A DNA stretch of 64,000 nt. It comes from a bacterium (GTDB lineage: Bacteria > JAMCPX01). Positions 24,642 to 34,442 of the stretch are shown here, one piece after another; position 1 is the first letter of the stretch; each line of letters starts with the position of its first letter. The notes below the pieces were generated by a model. The model did not search any database. It was not told the origin of the DNA and worked only from the letters and a program-made list of their open reading frames with translations. The translations under genes were made by a program, and so were the position numbers. The stretch is taken from assembly GCA_021792615.1 (NCBI GenBank), contig JAJYUJ010000012.1, positions 1 to 64,000 on the forward strand, written 5' to 3'.

Positions 24642-25583
24642 ATGAACGTTAATTTAAAAATATTCAGCGGCAGTTCCAATAAAGAGCTTGCGGAGGACAT
24701 CTGCAAGCAGCTCGGCATGGGCTCCGGAGATGCAATGGTAAAAACATTCAGTGACGGAGAAAGCAGGATCGAGATCAATGAGAACGTGCGGGGCATGGAC
24801 GTTTTTGCCGTGCAGTCGATCTCAATCCCGGGCAACCACCATCTCATGGAACTGCTGATCATGATCGATGCCCTGAAGAGGGCATCCGCAAAAAGGATCA
24901 CCGCCGTCATACCGTACTACGGTTATGCGCGGCAGGACCGGAAGGTAAACCCCAGGACGCCGATATCCGCAAAGCTTGTTGCAGACCTGCTGACTACGGC
25001 CGGCGCACAGAGGGTCCTGACGGTCGATCTGCACGCGGGACAGATCCAGGGGTTTTTCAATATCCCGGTCGACAATCTCTATGCAATGCCGGTACTGCTC
25101 GAATACATAAAAGAGCATATACGGAATGAGATAGTCGTCGTATCCCCGGATGCGGGCGGTGTCGAACGGGCGAGGGCATTTGCAAAGAGACTGGACGCCT
25201 TTATCGCCATCATCGACAAGAGAAGGCCGCGGCCGAATGTCTCCGAGGTCATGAATATTATCGGAGACGTAAAGGACAAAGACGCGCTGATCGTCGACGA
25301 TATTGTTGACACGGCGGGCACAATGACGCAGGCTGTAGACGCCCTTTTGAAACAGGGGGCGGCAAAGGTCTATGGGTGTACAACCCATGCGGTACTCTCG
25401 GGCAATGCCGTGGAGAAGATAAAAAATTCACAGATGGTCGAACTTATTGTAACGGACACCATCAAGCCGAACGAACACACCGCAGCATGCAAAAAAATAG
25501 TCGTAAAGAGCATAGCGCACCTGCTTGCGGAAGCCATACTCAGGATACATGAGGAGACTTCTGTAAGTTCGCTGTTCGTATGA
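24642..25583 (+). CDS. prs: Ribose-phosphate pyrophosphokinase
   Basis: Makes PRPP from ribose 5-phosphate and ATP for nucleotide, His and Trp synthesis. The 313 residues include FSDGESRIEINENVRG, the ATP-binding YARQDRKVNPRTPISAKLVA, DLHAGQIQGFF and the PRPP-binding loop IVDDIVDTAGTM. Length matches class-I bacterial enzymes. It starts 12 bases after the tRNA-Gln and leads prs-rplY-pth-ychF. Confidence 0.97.
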   Translation: MNVNLKIFSGSSNKELAEDICKQLGMGSGDAMVKTFSDGESRIEINENVRGMDVFAVQSISIPGNHHLMELLIMIDALKRASAKRITAVIPYYGYARQDRKVNPRTPISAKLVADLLTTAGAQRVLTVDLHAGQIQGFFNIPVDNLYAMPVLLEYIKEHIRNEIVVVSPDAGGVERARAFAKRLDAFIAIIDKRRPRPNVSEVMNIIGDVKDKDALIVDDIVDTAGTMTQAVDALLKQGAAKVYGCTTHAVLSGNAVEKIKNSQMVELIVTDTIKPNEHTAACKKIVVKSIAHLLAEAILRIHEETSVSSLFV

Positions 25584-25600
25584 ATAATAAGGAGAAGACG

Positions 25601-26341
25601 ATGGAAGAATTGACAATCAATGCAACGGTAAGAAAAGACTTCGGCAAACAAAAAGCGAGGATCATAAGAAACAAAAAAGAGGTGCCGGCTGTTCTCTACA
25701 GCAAGAACCACGACACCCTGCACGTCTCGATCCCGGCCGAAGAACTGAAAAAGGTTTTAAAGTCCGGTTCGAATGAGCTTATAAAGCTGCGCATAAAGAA
25801 CGATGGAGAATCAAGCCAGAAGATGGCATTGATCAAGGAACTGCAACGGCACATAACGACGGACGAGTTTTTGCATGTCGACCTCTACGAGGTGTTCGAG
25901 AACCAGCAAATCAAGACAAAGGCGCCTGTCCTGATAACCGGCAAGGCTAAGGGCATCGAGCTCGGCGGTATACTGCAGGTTGTTGCACGGGAACTGAGTA
26001 TAAAATGTCTGCCGACGGCCATACCGAAACATATAGAGATTGACGTAACGGAGTTAAACATAGGCCATACCCTGCATGTCAAAGACATCAAGCCCGTCAG
26101 CGGGGTACAGTTCACCGATAATCCCGAGGCACCCGTTGTCCACGTCATGGTACCTGCCAAGGAAGAGGTAGTCCAACCGGTTGCCACTGCCGAGGCGACT
26201 GCGGCTGAGCCCGAGGTCATCAAGAAAGGCAAGGAAGCAAAAGAGGGTGAAGAACCGGCAGAGGCAACAAAAGACGGGAAACAGGCTGCACCCGCTGCAA
26301 AGGCTGAACCGAAAAAAGAAGCAAAGAAAGAATCAAAATAA
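25601..26341 (+). CDS. rplY: 50S ribosomal protein L25/Ctc
   Basis: A 5S-rRNA-binding protein of the large subunit, in the long general-stress (Ctc) form. The 246 residues have the L25 beta-barrel (about 1-90), the C-terminal Ctc domain (about 95-185) and a low-complexity tail of Glu, Ala and Lys (about 190-246). The start at 25601 (MEELTINATV) follows GGAG by 6 bases; an in-frame ATG at 25580 overlaps the prs stop region and has no such site. Confidence 0.95.
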   Translation: MEELTINATVRKDFGKQKARIIRNKKEVPAVLYSKNHDTLHVSIPAEELKKVLKSGSNELIKLRIKNDGESSQKMALIKELQRHITTDEFLHVDLYEVFENQQIKTKAPVLITGKAKGIELGGILQVVARELSIKCLPTAIPKHIEIDVTELNIGHTLHVKDIKPVSGVQFTDNPEAPVVHVMVPAKEEVVQPVATAEATAAEPEVIKKGKEAKEGEEPAEATKDGKQAAPAAKAEPKKEAKKESK

Positions 26342-26347
26342 ACCCCG

Positions 26348-26944
26348 TTGTTCGGTTTACAGAAAACACACAAACCCGCACTTATTGTTGCAGGTCTGGG
26401 AAATCCGGAGAAGAAATACCTTTCCACGAGGCATAACGCGGGTTATTTGTTTTTATCCGCCTTTGCCCGGAAGATCGGATGCGAGATCAAGAAAAAGCAA
26501 TTTGATTCTTTGACCGGATACTGGCAGGAACAGGCAGTCCTTCTCCTCATGCCGCTTACCTACATGAACCTGAGCGGCATCGCGGTCCATGCCGCGATGA
26601 AAAAATATCATCTGACGCCGCAGGATATCGTGGTTGTCCACGACGAAATGGACCTGCCCGTGGGCAGGGTAAAATTCAATTATTCCAGGAGCAGTGCAGG
26701 GCACAAGGGCATAGAGTCTATCATCGAAAAACTCGGGTCCAGGGATTTTTACAGGATACGGATAGGCATAGGAAAGCCCGATCGTGCGGACGACACCATC
26801 GATTACGTATTGTCGAAGTTCGGTGCGCAGGAGATGCAGGATCTGGAAGGGCTTTTCGATACGATCGCTGACGGACTGACGATGTTCATCAACGGTGAAC
26901 GGCAGAAGGCAATGGAATTCGTAAACAGGGCAAAGGCGGTATAA
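26348..26944 (+). CDS. pth: Peptidyl-tRNA hydrolase
   Basis: Releases tRNA from drop-off peptidyl-tRNA. The 198 residues contain [22 protein letters not shown] (active-site His in RHNAG), [23 protein letters not shown] and [11 protein letters not shown]. The frame is open only from the rplY stop, and the first possible start is a TTG at 26348; no ATG or GTG lies before the conserved GLGNP. There is no clear Shine-Dalgarno site, so translation may depend on coupling to rplY, 6 bases upstream. Confidence 0.94.
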   Translation: MFGLQKTHKPALIVAGLGNPEKKYLSTRHNAGYLFLSAFARKIGCEIKKKQFDSLTGYWQEQAVLLLMPLTYMNLSGIAVHAAMKKYHLTPQDIVVVHDEMDLPVGRVKFNYSRSSAGHKGIESIIEKLGSRDFYRIRIGIGKPDRADDTIDYVLSKFGAQEMQDLEGLFDTIADGLTMFINGERQKAMEFVNRAKAV

Positions 26945-28072
26945 ATGGGATTTAGCTGCGGCATCGTGGGATTACCGAACGTGGGCAAGTCAACCATATT
27001 CAATGCACTGACATCTTCCAAGGTGTCTGCCGAGAACTTTCCCTTTACTACGATAGAGCCGAACATCGGGATCGTGGACGTCCCGGACCCGCGCATAGAC
27101 GTTCTTGCAGGCATAGATAAATCCGAAAAAAAGATATACACGACACTCAAGTTTGTGGATATTGCCGGACTGGTCAAGGGTGCATCGAAGGGAGAAGGGC
27201 TTGGCAACAAATTCTTAAGTCACATACGCGAGGTCGACGCCATAGCCTACGTCGTCCGGTGTTTCGTGAATAAGGACATCATACACGTGGAAGGCGATGT
27301 AGGCCCTGCGCGGGATATCGGCATTATCAATATGGAACTGCTCCTTGCAGATCTGGACACCGTTGACAAGAGGCTTGAGCGGGCTGCAAAGTCCGCAAAG
27401 AGCGGGAATAAGAAACTTATCGAAGAGGCTGATTTTTTCAAAAGACTTTCGGCGCATTTGTCCGGTGGGAAGAAGGCTATCACCCTGCAGGCAAATCCCG
27501 AAGAGCAGGCGCTTTTACGTGAGCTGAATCTTCTGACATCAAAACCCGCCATGTACATTGCAAACGTAACGGAACTCAATCCGTCCGGCGATACCGCAGC
27601 TTCCGGAACACAGGAACAGGCGTATGTAAAAGAAGTACAGGCAGAGGCACTCGAGGAAGGCGCAGGGGTTGTCGTTATATGCGGGAAACTTGAGGCAGAG
27701 CTTGCGGAGCTCGATGCCGCTGAGCGGATCGACTACCTGAAAGAGCTCGGCATCAAGCGGTCCGGGCTGGATGAAATGATCGAGAAGGGCTACCGGCTGC
27801 TCAACCTTATGACGTTTTTCACCTCGGGTCCCAAAGAAGCGCATGCGTGGACCATTGTGAAGGGTGCAAAGGCGCCCCAGGCTGCCGGCAGGATACATTC
27901 CGATTTCGAAAAGGGTTTTATCAAGGCGGAGGTCATTTCGTACGAGCACTATGTAACGGCAGGATCTGAGGCTGCGGCACGCGAACAGGGATTCCTCCGC
28001 ATAGAGGGCAAGGAATACGTTATGCAGGAAGGCGACATTGTCCACTTCAGATTCAACGTTTCGGGAAGATAA
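26945..28072 (+). CDS. ychF: Ribosome-associated GTPase/ATPase YchF (OLA1 family)
   Basis: An Obg-family P-loop NTPase that prefers ATP. The 375 residues show [15 protein letters not shown] (G1), FTTIEPN (G2), [17 protein letters not shown] (G3 region), a coiled-coil insert, and the C-terminal TGS domain from about 280 ([19 protein letters not shown]). The start is immediately after the pth stop. Confidence 0.97.
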   Translation: MGFSCGIVGLPNVGKSTIFNALTSSKVSAENFPFTTIEPNIGIVDVPDPRIDVLAGIDKSEKKIYTTLKFVDIAGLVKGASKGEGLGNKFLSHIREVDAIAYVVRCFVNKDIIHVEGDVGPARDIGIINMELLLADLDTVDKRLERAAKSAKSGNKKLIEEADFFKRLSAHLSGGKKAITLQANPEEQALLRELNLLTSKPAMYIANVTELNPSGDTAASGTQEQAYVKEVQAEALEEGAGVVVICGKLEAELAELDAAERIDYLKELGIKRSGLDEMIEKGYRLLNLMTFFTSGPKEAHAWTIVKGAKAPQAAGRIHSDFEKGFIKAEVISYEHYVTAGSEAAAREQGFLRIEGKEYVMQEGDIVHFRFNVSGR

Positions 28073-28080
28073 GCAAACGA

Positions 28081-28851
28081 ATGGCTGCGGAAAAGATCAT
28101 TATAGACGGGCAGGAGATTGCATGCTTTGTATCTGATCCGGCACAGCAGGTGCCGCTCGTTTTCCTCCATGGTGCCGGGTCTACCCGCGAGGTATGGCAG
28201 GCACAATGGCTGTACTTCAAGGACCGTGCAAAGGTGGTTATACCGGACCTGCCGGGACATGGGGATTCAACGGGCAGAAGTTCGGATTCCATCGATACCT
28301 ATGCGGACATCGTCGTAAAGCTTGTGGAAAAACTCGGCCTCGGGAAATGTGTCCTTATCGGACATTCCATGGGCGGTGCGATAGCACAGCGGATCGCCCT
28401 CCTGCACCCCGAACTGCTTGCAGGGCTTGTGCTTGTTGCTACCGGCGCACGGCTGCGCGTCATGCCGCAGGTGTTTTCCGCCATTCAAACGGGCTATAGT
28501 CAATATGTTGAACTTGCATCATCTTTTTCCATGTCACCGTCGGCGGACGTGGAAACCCGGTCTTCGTTCAGGGAGATACTTGCACATTGTGCTGCTCAGG
28601 CCGCACACAACGACTTTACCGCATGCAACCGTTTCGATATCATGGATACGCTCGCAGCCATAAAGGCAAAGACGATGATCATAGCAGGTGACAGGGACAT
28701 GATGACCCCTTTGAAATATGCCCAGTTCCTGAACCAGAAGATCGAAGCATCCCGGCTTGTAATCATCGGCGATGCCGGACACATGGTGATGATGGAGAAG
28801 CCGGACGAGGTGAATCCGGCTATAGAAAGGTTTGCAGTGTCTATACGGTGA
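28081..28851 (+). CDS. Alpha/beta-hydrolase fold protein
   Basis: A 256-residue hydrolase with the oxyanion HGAGST (about 28), nucleophile elbow GHSMGG (Ser about 95), an acid after strand 6 (GDRDMMT) and histidine in DAGHMVMMEKPDE. It most resembles small soluble esterases or MhpC/BioH-type enzymes; substrate unknown. It starts 8 bases after ychF. Its last 11 bases overlap the end of the convergent pyk gene. Confidence 0.88.
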   Translation: MAAEKIIIDGQEIACFVSDPAQQVPLVFLHGAGSTREVWQAQWLYFKDRAKVVIPDLPGHGDSTGRSSDSIDTYADIVVKLVEKLGLGKCVLIGHSMGGAIAQRIALLHPELLAGLVLVATGARLRVMPQVFSAIQTGYSQYVELASSFSMSPSADVETRSSFREILAHCAAQAAHNDFTACNRFDIMDTLAAIKAKTMIIAGDRDMMTPLKYAQFLNQKIEASRLVIIGDAGHMVMMEKPDEVNPAIERFAVSIR

Positions 28852-30286
28852 TGATGTCCATATCGCTGGAATAAGCCCCTTTTTTTTCAACCGATTCGTC
28901 AATGACCAGTATCCTATCCCCGCGCTTTATCCGTTTGTCCATGGAGAGCTTACGGAGTATGTCCCGGTACGCATCCCGGCCTTTTTGTGTTCTGAACAGC
29001 GGATATATGCCGTAGGACAGGTTCAGGAGGTGAAGCATCTTATTGTTGAAGGCAACGGCCAGTATCCAGCAGCCGGGCTTCAACCTCGATATACTGTATG
29101 ACGCCCTCCCCGTTCCGGAATTCGTTATGACAAATTTTATATCCATGGCATCTATGGTATGCTTGACATTATGCGCAACGACATCATCGATATCTTCGTT
29201 TTTCTTTTCTTCGGGTCTGCCGTAAAACGGCGTACCGGGTGAGCAGGAGAACTCGTACCTTTTCGCCTCGGTGATGACGGCGATCTTCGCCATCATCTCA
29301 ACGGATTCAACAGGGTACCCCCCCATCGCCGTTTCCTCGGAGAGCATGACCGCATCCGTACCGTCGAGTATGGCGTTTGCAACGTCTGTTACCTCTGCCC
29401 GCGTAGGCCTGACATGTTCCGTCATGGAAAGCAGCATCTGGGTTGCCGTAATAACGACCTTGTTCTTCCGATTGGCCTTTTGTATCAGCATCTTCTGGAC
29501 AACCGGAACCTGTTCGATGGGTATCTCGACACCAAGGTCTCCGCGTGCCACCATGATCCCGTCGGCAGCATCCAGTATGCGGTCAATGTGCCGAACCGCC
29601 TCACCCCGTTCGATCTTTGCTATGATCACCGGGTCCCTGCCTTTGCTCCGGACAAACCGTTTGATCTTATGTATATCGTTTTCGTCCTCGACAAAAGAAA
29701 CGCTGAAGATATCGGCCCCATATTCCAGGAATTTTCCGGCGATGACCAAATCACGGGGTGTGACAGCGGAGGCATTCGATCTTACGCGCGGGATGTTCAA
29801 ACCTTTATGGGACAACAAGCTTCCCCCTGTCATAACACGGCATGCAATCCTATGGGGTTGTACGCTCAGGACCTTCAATTGTATGAACCCGTCATTCAAA
29901 TAAATGACGCTGTTCCGGGAAACGAGCGAAGCCAGTGCCTTATACTCGACGGGTATGTTTGTTGCATCACCGGATGAAGGCTCGGTAACCAGGGTCACCC
30001 TATCGTTCTTTTTTAAAACCAGCGGGGCATTTTTAATGATGCCTATCCGCATCTTCGGCCCCGGGAGGTCGACCATAATGCTGACGGTTTTGTTCTGACG
30101 CGCGGCCTCGGCCCTGATAAGAGTGAGGGTTTTTATGTGCTCTGCGACAGAACCGTGCGACAAATTGAGCCTTGCAACGTTCATTCCCGCCTTGATAAGC
30201 CTTTTTAAAACCCCGGGTGAGTCCGATGACGGGCCTATCGTACAAACAATCTTTGTTTTGTGTGCAGGCGGGTGTATCACCTTCAC
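28841..30286 (-). CDS. pyk: Pyruvate kinase
   Basis: Converts phosphoenolpyruvate and ADP to pyruvate and ATP. The 481 residues have KIVCTIGPSSDSP (N-terminus), RLNLSHGS, the Mg2+/K+ site region SVSFVEDENDI, KIERGEAVRHIDRIL, MVARGDLGVEIP (catalytic loop) and the C-terminal effector domain. It sits 7 bases downstream of the PP2C gene on the minus strand and overlaps the alpha/beta-hydrolase gene tail to tail by 11 bases. Confidence 0.97.
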   Translation of the reverse strand: MKVIHPPAHKTKIVCTIGPSSDSPGVLKRLIKAGMNVARLNLSHGSVAEHIKTLTLIRAEAARQNKTVSIMVDLPGPKMRIGIIKNAPLVLKKNDRVTLVTEPSSGDATNIPVEYKALASLVSRNSVIYLNDGFIQLKVLSVQPHRIACRVMTGGSLLSHKGLNIPRVRSNASAVTPRDLVIAGKFLEYGADIFSVSFVEDENDIHKIKRFVRSKGRDPVIIAKIERGEAVRHIDRILDAADGIMVARGDLGVEIPIEQVPVVQKMLIQKANRKNKVVITATQMLLSMTEHVRPTRAEVTDVANAILDGTDAVMLSEETAMGGYPVESVEMMAKIAVITEAKRYEFSCSPGTPFYGRPEEKKNEDIDDVVAHNVKHTIDAMDIKFVITNSGTGRASYSISRLKPGCWILAVAFNNKMLHLLNLSYGIYPLFRTQKGRDAYRDILRKLSMDKRIKRGDRILVIDESVEKKGAYSSDMDIITV

Positions 30287-30293
30287 GGGTGCT

Positions 30294-31007
30294 TTACTCC
30301 GTCACATCGATAATGATCGCGGTAATATTGTCGTCGCCGCCGTTTGTATTGGCTACCTCGATCAACGTAGAAACCGCATGGACGGCATCCGGTATACTCC
30401 CGAGTTCAGCTATCACATTGTCGGCAACCATGTGACTCAGCCCGTCCGAGCACAACAGGTACCTGTCTCCTGCATGGATGTTCAGTTTCTGGGATGCAAT
30501 CTTGATCTGTTCGGAAAAGCCCAGAGACCTCGTCAGGACATTGCGCATCGAATGTGTTTCCATCTGTTTTTCCGTGATTAATCCCGTTTTAAACTGTTCG
30601 TTGACATAGGTATGATCTTCCGTGAGCCTTTCCAGTTTTCCCCGGGCAAGTATATATGCTCTGGAATCGCCGACATGACAAAGCATAGCGCCGGTGTTAT
30701 TGAATGCCATGGAAACGATCGTGGTTCCCATACCGCTGTAAAGCGCATTTGCGGCGGCGGATTTGAAAATAAGGTTGTTGGCGATGTAGATAGCATCGAC
30801 AAGGGACTGTTCCGCAGCCTTTTTCTGATTCAGTACATAGTTTTTTATGCTGTCGACAGCCATGTTGCTTGCTATTTCGCCGGCCTTGTGTCCGCCCATG
30901 CCGTCTGCGACTATATACAAACCGATTTCATCGTTGCGGTAAAAAGCATCCTCGTTGTGAGACCGTTTCATACCCACATGTGTTTTTCCGAAAGAAGCAA
31001 GTCTCAT
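30294..31007 (-). CDS. PP2C-family serine/threonine protein phosphatase
   Basis: A metal-dependent phosphatase of the Stp/PrpC type that reverses Hanks-type kinase phosphorylation. The 237 residues have VGMKRSHNEDAFY, VADGMGGHKAGEIAS (metal Asp), GDSRAYI, and GGDDNITAIIIDVTE. No regulatory domain is attached. The start overlaps the tldE stop by 4 bases. A Ser/Thr kinase with which it may act is encoded 9 kb away (40152-41717). Confidence 0.94.
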   Translation of the reverse strand: MRLASFGKTHVGMKRSHNEDAFYRNDEIGLYIVADGMGGHKAGEIASNMAVDSIKNYVLNQKKAAEQSLVDAIYIANNLIFKSAAANALYSGMGTTIVSMAFNNTGAMLCHVGDSRAYILARGKLERLTEDHTYVNEQFKTGLITEKQMETHSMRNVLTRSLGFSEQIKIASQKLNIHAGDRYLLCSDGLSHMVADNVIAELGSIPDAVHAVSTLIEVANTNGGDDNITAIIIDVTE

Positions 31008-32356
31008 ACGGCTGTCCCCGATATTTTCAGGGCTTTGATGATGAGCGACGGGGTAAGCATATTGCCATAGAGCATCTGATCCCGGCCGGCAAGGTGTATA
31101 TTATTGAAAAGATCGAAAAGATTCCCGGATACGGTTATGCCTTTACAGGGAGACGAAAACTTGCCTGATTTTATCATGTATCCCCGTGCTCCGAGAGAGA
31201 ACTCGCCGGTAACCGGGTTGACGGTATGCAGTCCCATAAGCTCTGTTATAACAGGTCCGTCGGACAACGCCTGCCGTAAATCCTGTTCGGTCGATTGCTG
31301 CGATTCCAATACAAAATTCGTTATACCAATTGCAGGCGGCTGCGTCAGCGAATGCCGTACGGCGTTACCCGTTGTTTCAGCTTTCATAAGTGTTGCATAG
31401 TGCCGGTCGTAGAGGAACGAAGTTACCACACCCTTGTCTACGAGCGCCTTTTTAAAGGCGGGGGTCCCTTCCGCATCAAAGGGCACGGATCCGGAGCCGT
31501 CGCTTAATCCTGGATCATCGTACACACTCAGATGCGCGGGGAAAACCTGCTGTTGCAGCTTGTCCGCAAGCATCGATGTCCGCTTGTAAACTGCGTCCGC
31601 TTTAAATGATCCGGCGAGTACGCTCAAAAACTGCGAAGCCACCAACGGTGTCAGCAGGGTATCATAAAACCCCGTCACGAGCTGAATGCCTCCCAGGGTT
31701 TGAAGCGCCTGCTGAGCGCAACTGTGCGCGACACGGTCCGGTTCCAGACGGGAGAATGCGTTTGTTCCCTGGAAATCCCAGCTCATCTGGGATTCGCTGC
31801 CTTCACGGGCCAACACCGAAATGCTGATACCGAACCGTGTTGTCCTGGATTCTTTCGACACACCGCGGGAGTTGAAGATGAAGAGAGAGTTGATGCTCTC
31901 TTCGTAAGAAGGCCGTTCGACTTTTACAATCCTTTTGTCCGTCCGTGCCGCATCGGCCATGACTCTGAGCATCCCGAGTTTCCGGGTTTCCGGCGTTGTT
32001 CCTATATCACTGTCGTAAAATTGTTCCGGCGGGAACCCGCCGGGCTTATCATCTACAAAAGAGAATTGCTGTTTATCGAGTATCGAGCCGCTGTCCAGCG
32101 CCCTTTTAAAGGTTTCCTCCAGCGCAAGGTCCGACATATTGAAGGTGAAAGAAAATCCCATCCGCTGGTCTTTCAGCGTCCGTATCGCTACACCGATCTC
32201 TTCGTCGGCCTGAAGTTTTTCCACCTCTTTTGCATCATCAAGGGATACCGTCAGTTTTTTTGTTCCGGATACACAGACTTCGTATCCCTCTGTTGCATAC
32301 TCTTTCGAGAGGTTATTTATCTTGCCGGCAATCCTGGCATTATCATCGTTTTTCAT
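31004..32356 (-). CDS. TldE/PmbA family metalloprotease-related protein
   Basis: The 450 residues match the TldE/PmbA branch, which forms a heterodimeric peptide-processing protease with TldD. Conserved parts are GVAIRTLKDQRMGFSFTF, YDDPGLSDGSGSVPFDAEGTP, and the C-terminal NPVTGEFSLGARGYMIKSG. The catalytic HExxxH belongs to TldD, which is not visible here. TldD/E process some RiPP precursors and help degrade unfolded peptides, so a link to the 63-residue peptide at 15.2 kb is conceivable but unsupported by distance. Confidence 0.93.
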   Translation of the reverse strand: MKNDDNARIAGKINNLSKEYATEGYEVCVSGTKKLTVSLDDAKEVEKLQADEEIGVAIRTLKDQRMGFSFTFNMSDLALEETFKRALDSGSILDKQQFSFVDDKPGGFPPEQFYDSDIGTTPETRKLGMLRVMADAARTDKRIVKVERPSYEESINSLFIFNSRGVSKESRTTRFGISISVLAREGSESQMSWDFQGTNAFSRLEPDRVAHSCAQQALQTLGGIQLVTGFYDTLLTPLVASQFLSVLAGSFKADAVYKRTSMLADKLQQQVFPAHLSVYDDPGLSDGSGSVPFDAEGTPAFKKALVDKGVVTSFLYDRHYATLMKAETTGNAVRHSLTQPPAIGITNFVLESQQSTEQDLRQALSDGPVITELMGLHTVNPVTGEFSLGARGYMIKSGKFSSPCKGITVSGNLFDLFNNIHLAGRDQMLYGNMLTPSLIIKALKISGTAV

Positions 32357-32456
32357 GTCCTCTGATTATCGTCCTTTTTGATCTTTTTACGAGTTTTACC
32401 CAATTCAGAGTTTTTTTCAACATCTTTTGAAGCTGCATGAATTACTCAACCCTCCA

Positions 32457-33042
32457 TTGCACAAAAACAAACACTCCCGACCTCATTCGCACCCTTCCCT
32501 GTCGGGTGGGTACCCGTTCCCCTAAGAGGGGAAGGGACGGGAGACGGGAAACTAAAAATTAAAGATTAAAGATTCAAGATTATTTCCTCTACGTTTATCC
32601 CCCCTCCCTTGACGGGAGGGGCAAGGGGAGGGTGGGTTTTGTTTTATTCACCCCCACGACCCAAGCCCTGCTTGGGTGCCCCGCCTCCCCCGTCGAGGGG
32701 GAGGAACTTAAGAAAAAACTAAGATCCACTGCTTGTCTTCGTTTCCTCTCCTCTTAGGAGAGGGGGGTACCCGTGCGAAGCACGGGTCGGGTGAGGTCTT
32801 GAGTGAGGTCTTGGGTCGTCTTGCTCAGACCTCATCCGCACCCTTCCCTGTCGGGTGGGTACCCGTTCCCCTAGGAGGGGAAGGGACGGGAGACGGGAAA
32901 CTAAAAATTAAAGATTAAAGATTCAAAATTAAACATTAAAGATTCAAGACTGAAGATTTAAGATTACCCCCTTAATCCCCCTTGTCAGGGGGAGACCTTT
33001 TCTTACCCCCGGATAAGGGGGGATGGGGGGTTTGAATTTGGA
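32457..33042. repeat. Mosaic intergenic repeat cluster (E, C, A, B, F, E, C, D)
   Basis: The last cluster in the window: E (32480-32537), C (32545-32580), A (32599-32634), B (32649-32704), F (32740-32826, with GGGTACCCGTGCGAAGCACGGGTCGGG), E (32830-32890), C (32901-32967) and D (32966-33040). It lies between tldE and the NtrC-type regulator, both on the minus strand. The order matches the array at 19.4-20.2 kb in several stretches. Confidence 0.88.
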
Positions 33043-33044
33043 TG

Positions 33045-34442
33045 TTATTCTTTTTTACCCGGAGCAGCGGGAATCTCTTTTTTCCGGAATTTGTAATTGA
33101 TCACATTGCGCGATACGCCGAGTTCTTCTGCGGCCTTTGTCACATTCCATTGTGTCCTTTCAAGTGCCTTGAGGATGACCGCATTCTCTATCTGGTTTAT
33201 AACCGTGTACAGGGGCTCTTTTGTTTCGAGGACTGCCCTGGCCGCATTTTCCATGTATGTTTGCTTATAATTGCTCTCTGCACTTTGAGGTAAAAGGATC
33301 TGTTCTTTACCTATCTTCTCTGTGTCCGTCAGCATAACGGCACGTTCAATTACATTTTTCAGTTCTCTGATATTCCCGGGCCAATTATAGCGAAGCAGCA
33401 GGTCGAGCGCATCATTCTCTATACCCCGGACATTCGTCTGCATCGTTTTACCAAGGGATTTTATGAATTCGCTGACCAGTATCGCAATATCTTCCTTTCT
33501 CTCGCGCAAGGGCGGCAGCTTGATGGGCATGACTGAGACACGGTAATACAGGTCGTCCCTGAAGAGACCTTTATTGACAAGCCCTTTCAAGTCCTTGTTC
33601 GTTGCAACAATAAACCTGATGTCGCTTTTTATTTCCTTATCGCCGCCGAGCCTGATGAAACTTTTTGATTCGATGACCCGAAGTAATTTGGCCTGCAGCA
33701 TTGGGGAAAGCTCTCCTATCTCATCAAGGAAAACAAACCCGCCGTCTGCAAGCTCGAGGAGCCCCTTCTTCCTTTTTTTTGCATCGGTAAATGCACCGGG
33801 CTCATAACCGAAGAATTCCTCTTCGAGCAGCTGATCCGGTATTGCCGCACAGTTTATGCTTATCAGCGGTCCCCGTGCCCTCTTCGATGCCCTGTGGATG
33901 AAGTTTGCCAGAAGCTCTTTCCCCGTCCCGCTTTCACCTTCGATTAAAACCATGGTTTGTTCCGCCTGTGCGACACGCATCGCAAGGGCATAGGCATCTT
34001 TTATATTTTTGGATGTCCCTATGTAGTAATTCAGCTTGATCACTGCATCTTTGTTGCGCAGTATATTCAGTTCCCGTTTGAGCTTTATCTTTTCGACGAC
34101 CCTATGGATCGTTACCTCGAGTTCTTCCAGTTCAAACGGCTTGACAAGGTAGTCTTCCGCACCCATCTTCACCGCGGTTATCGAATCCTTGATCGAGCTG
34201 TGCGCGGTAATCATGATAACCTCGTAGGAATCGTCTATCGACTTTATATCCTTCAAGAGGACAAGGCCGTTTTTATCGGGCAGCATAATATCGAGGAGAA
34301 TAATATCGATGTTCTCTTTTTGCAGTATGCCGAGCCCCTCTTCCGCCGTATACGCCTGGAACACATTGTATTTCTGCAGTCTCAAGGCATCGGTTATGAA
34401 GCCTGCTAATATCTTTTCATCGTCAATGATCAGTATGTTCAT
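33045..34442 (-). CDS. NtrC-family sigma-54-dependent response regulator
   Basis: A 465-residue activator. The receiver domain (1-120) has Asp7, Asp8 and phospho-acceptor Asp51 (ILLDIMLPDKNG). The AAA+ domain (about 140-370) has GESGTGKE and the sigma-54 contact loop GAFTDA. The Fis-type HTH (about 425-455, NVTKAAEELGVSRNVINYKF) binds DNA. Its start overlaps the stop of the kinase gene by 4 bases, so it is the cognate partner. Targets cannot be read from the window. Confidence 0.96.
   Translation of the reverse strand: MNILIIDDEKILAGFITDALRLQKYNVFQAYTAEEGLGILQKENIDIILLDIMLPDKNGLVLLKDIKSIDDSYEVIMITAHSSIKDSITAVKMGAEDYLVKPFELEELEVTIHRVVEKIKLKRELNILRNKDAVIKLNYYIGTSKNIKDAYALAMRVAQAEQTMVLIEGESGTGKELLANFIHRASKRARGPLISINCAAIPDQLLEEEFFGYEPGAFTDAKKRKKGLLELADGGFVFLDEIGELSPMLQAKLLRVIESKSFIRLGGDKEIKSDIRFIVATNKDLKGLVNKGLFRDDLYYRVSVMPIKLPPLRERKEDIAILVSEFIKSLGKTMQTNVRGIENDALDLLLRYNWPGNIRELKNVIERAVMLTDTEKIGKEQILLPQSAESNYKQTYMENAARAVLETKEPLYTVINQIENAVILKALERTQWNVTKAAEELGVSRNVINYKFRKKEIPAAPGKKE

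Noticed and set aside
1-33042. CRISPR array in the AT-rich repeat runs
   Set aside because: Units are short, irregular and adjoining, with no spacers of constant length and no cas genes.
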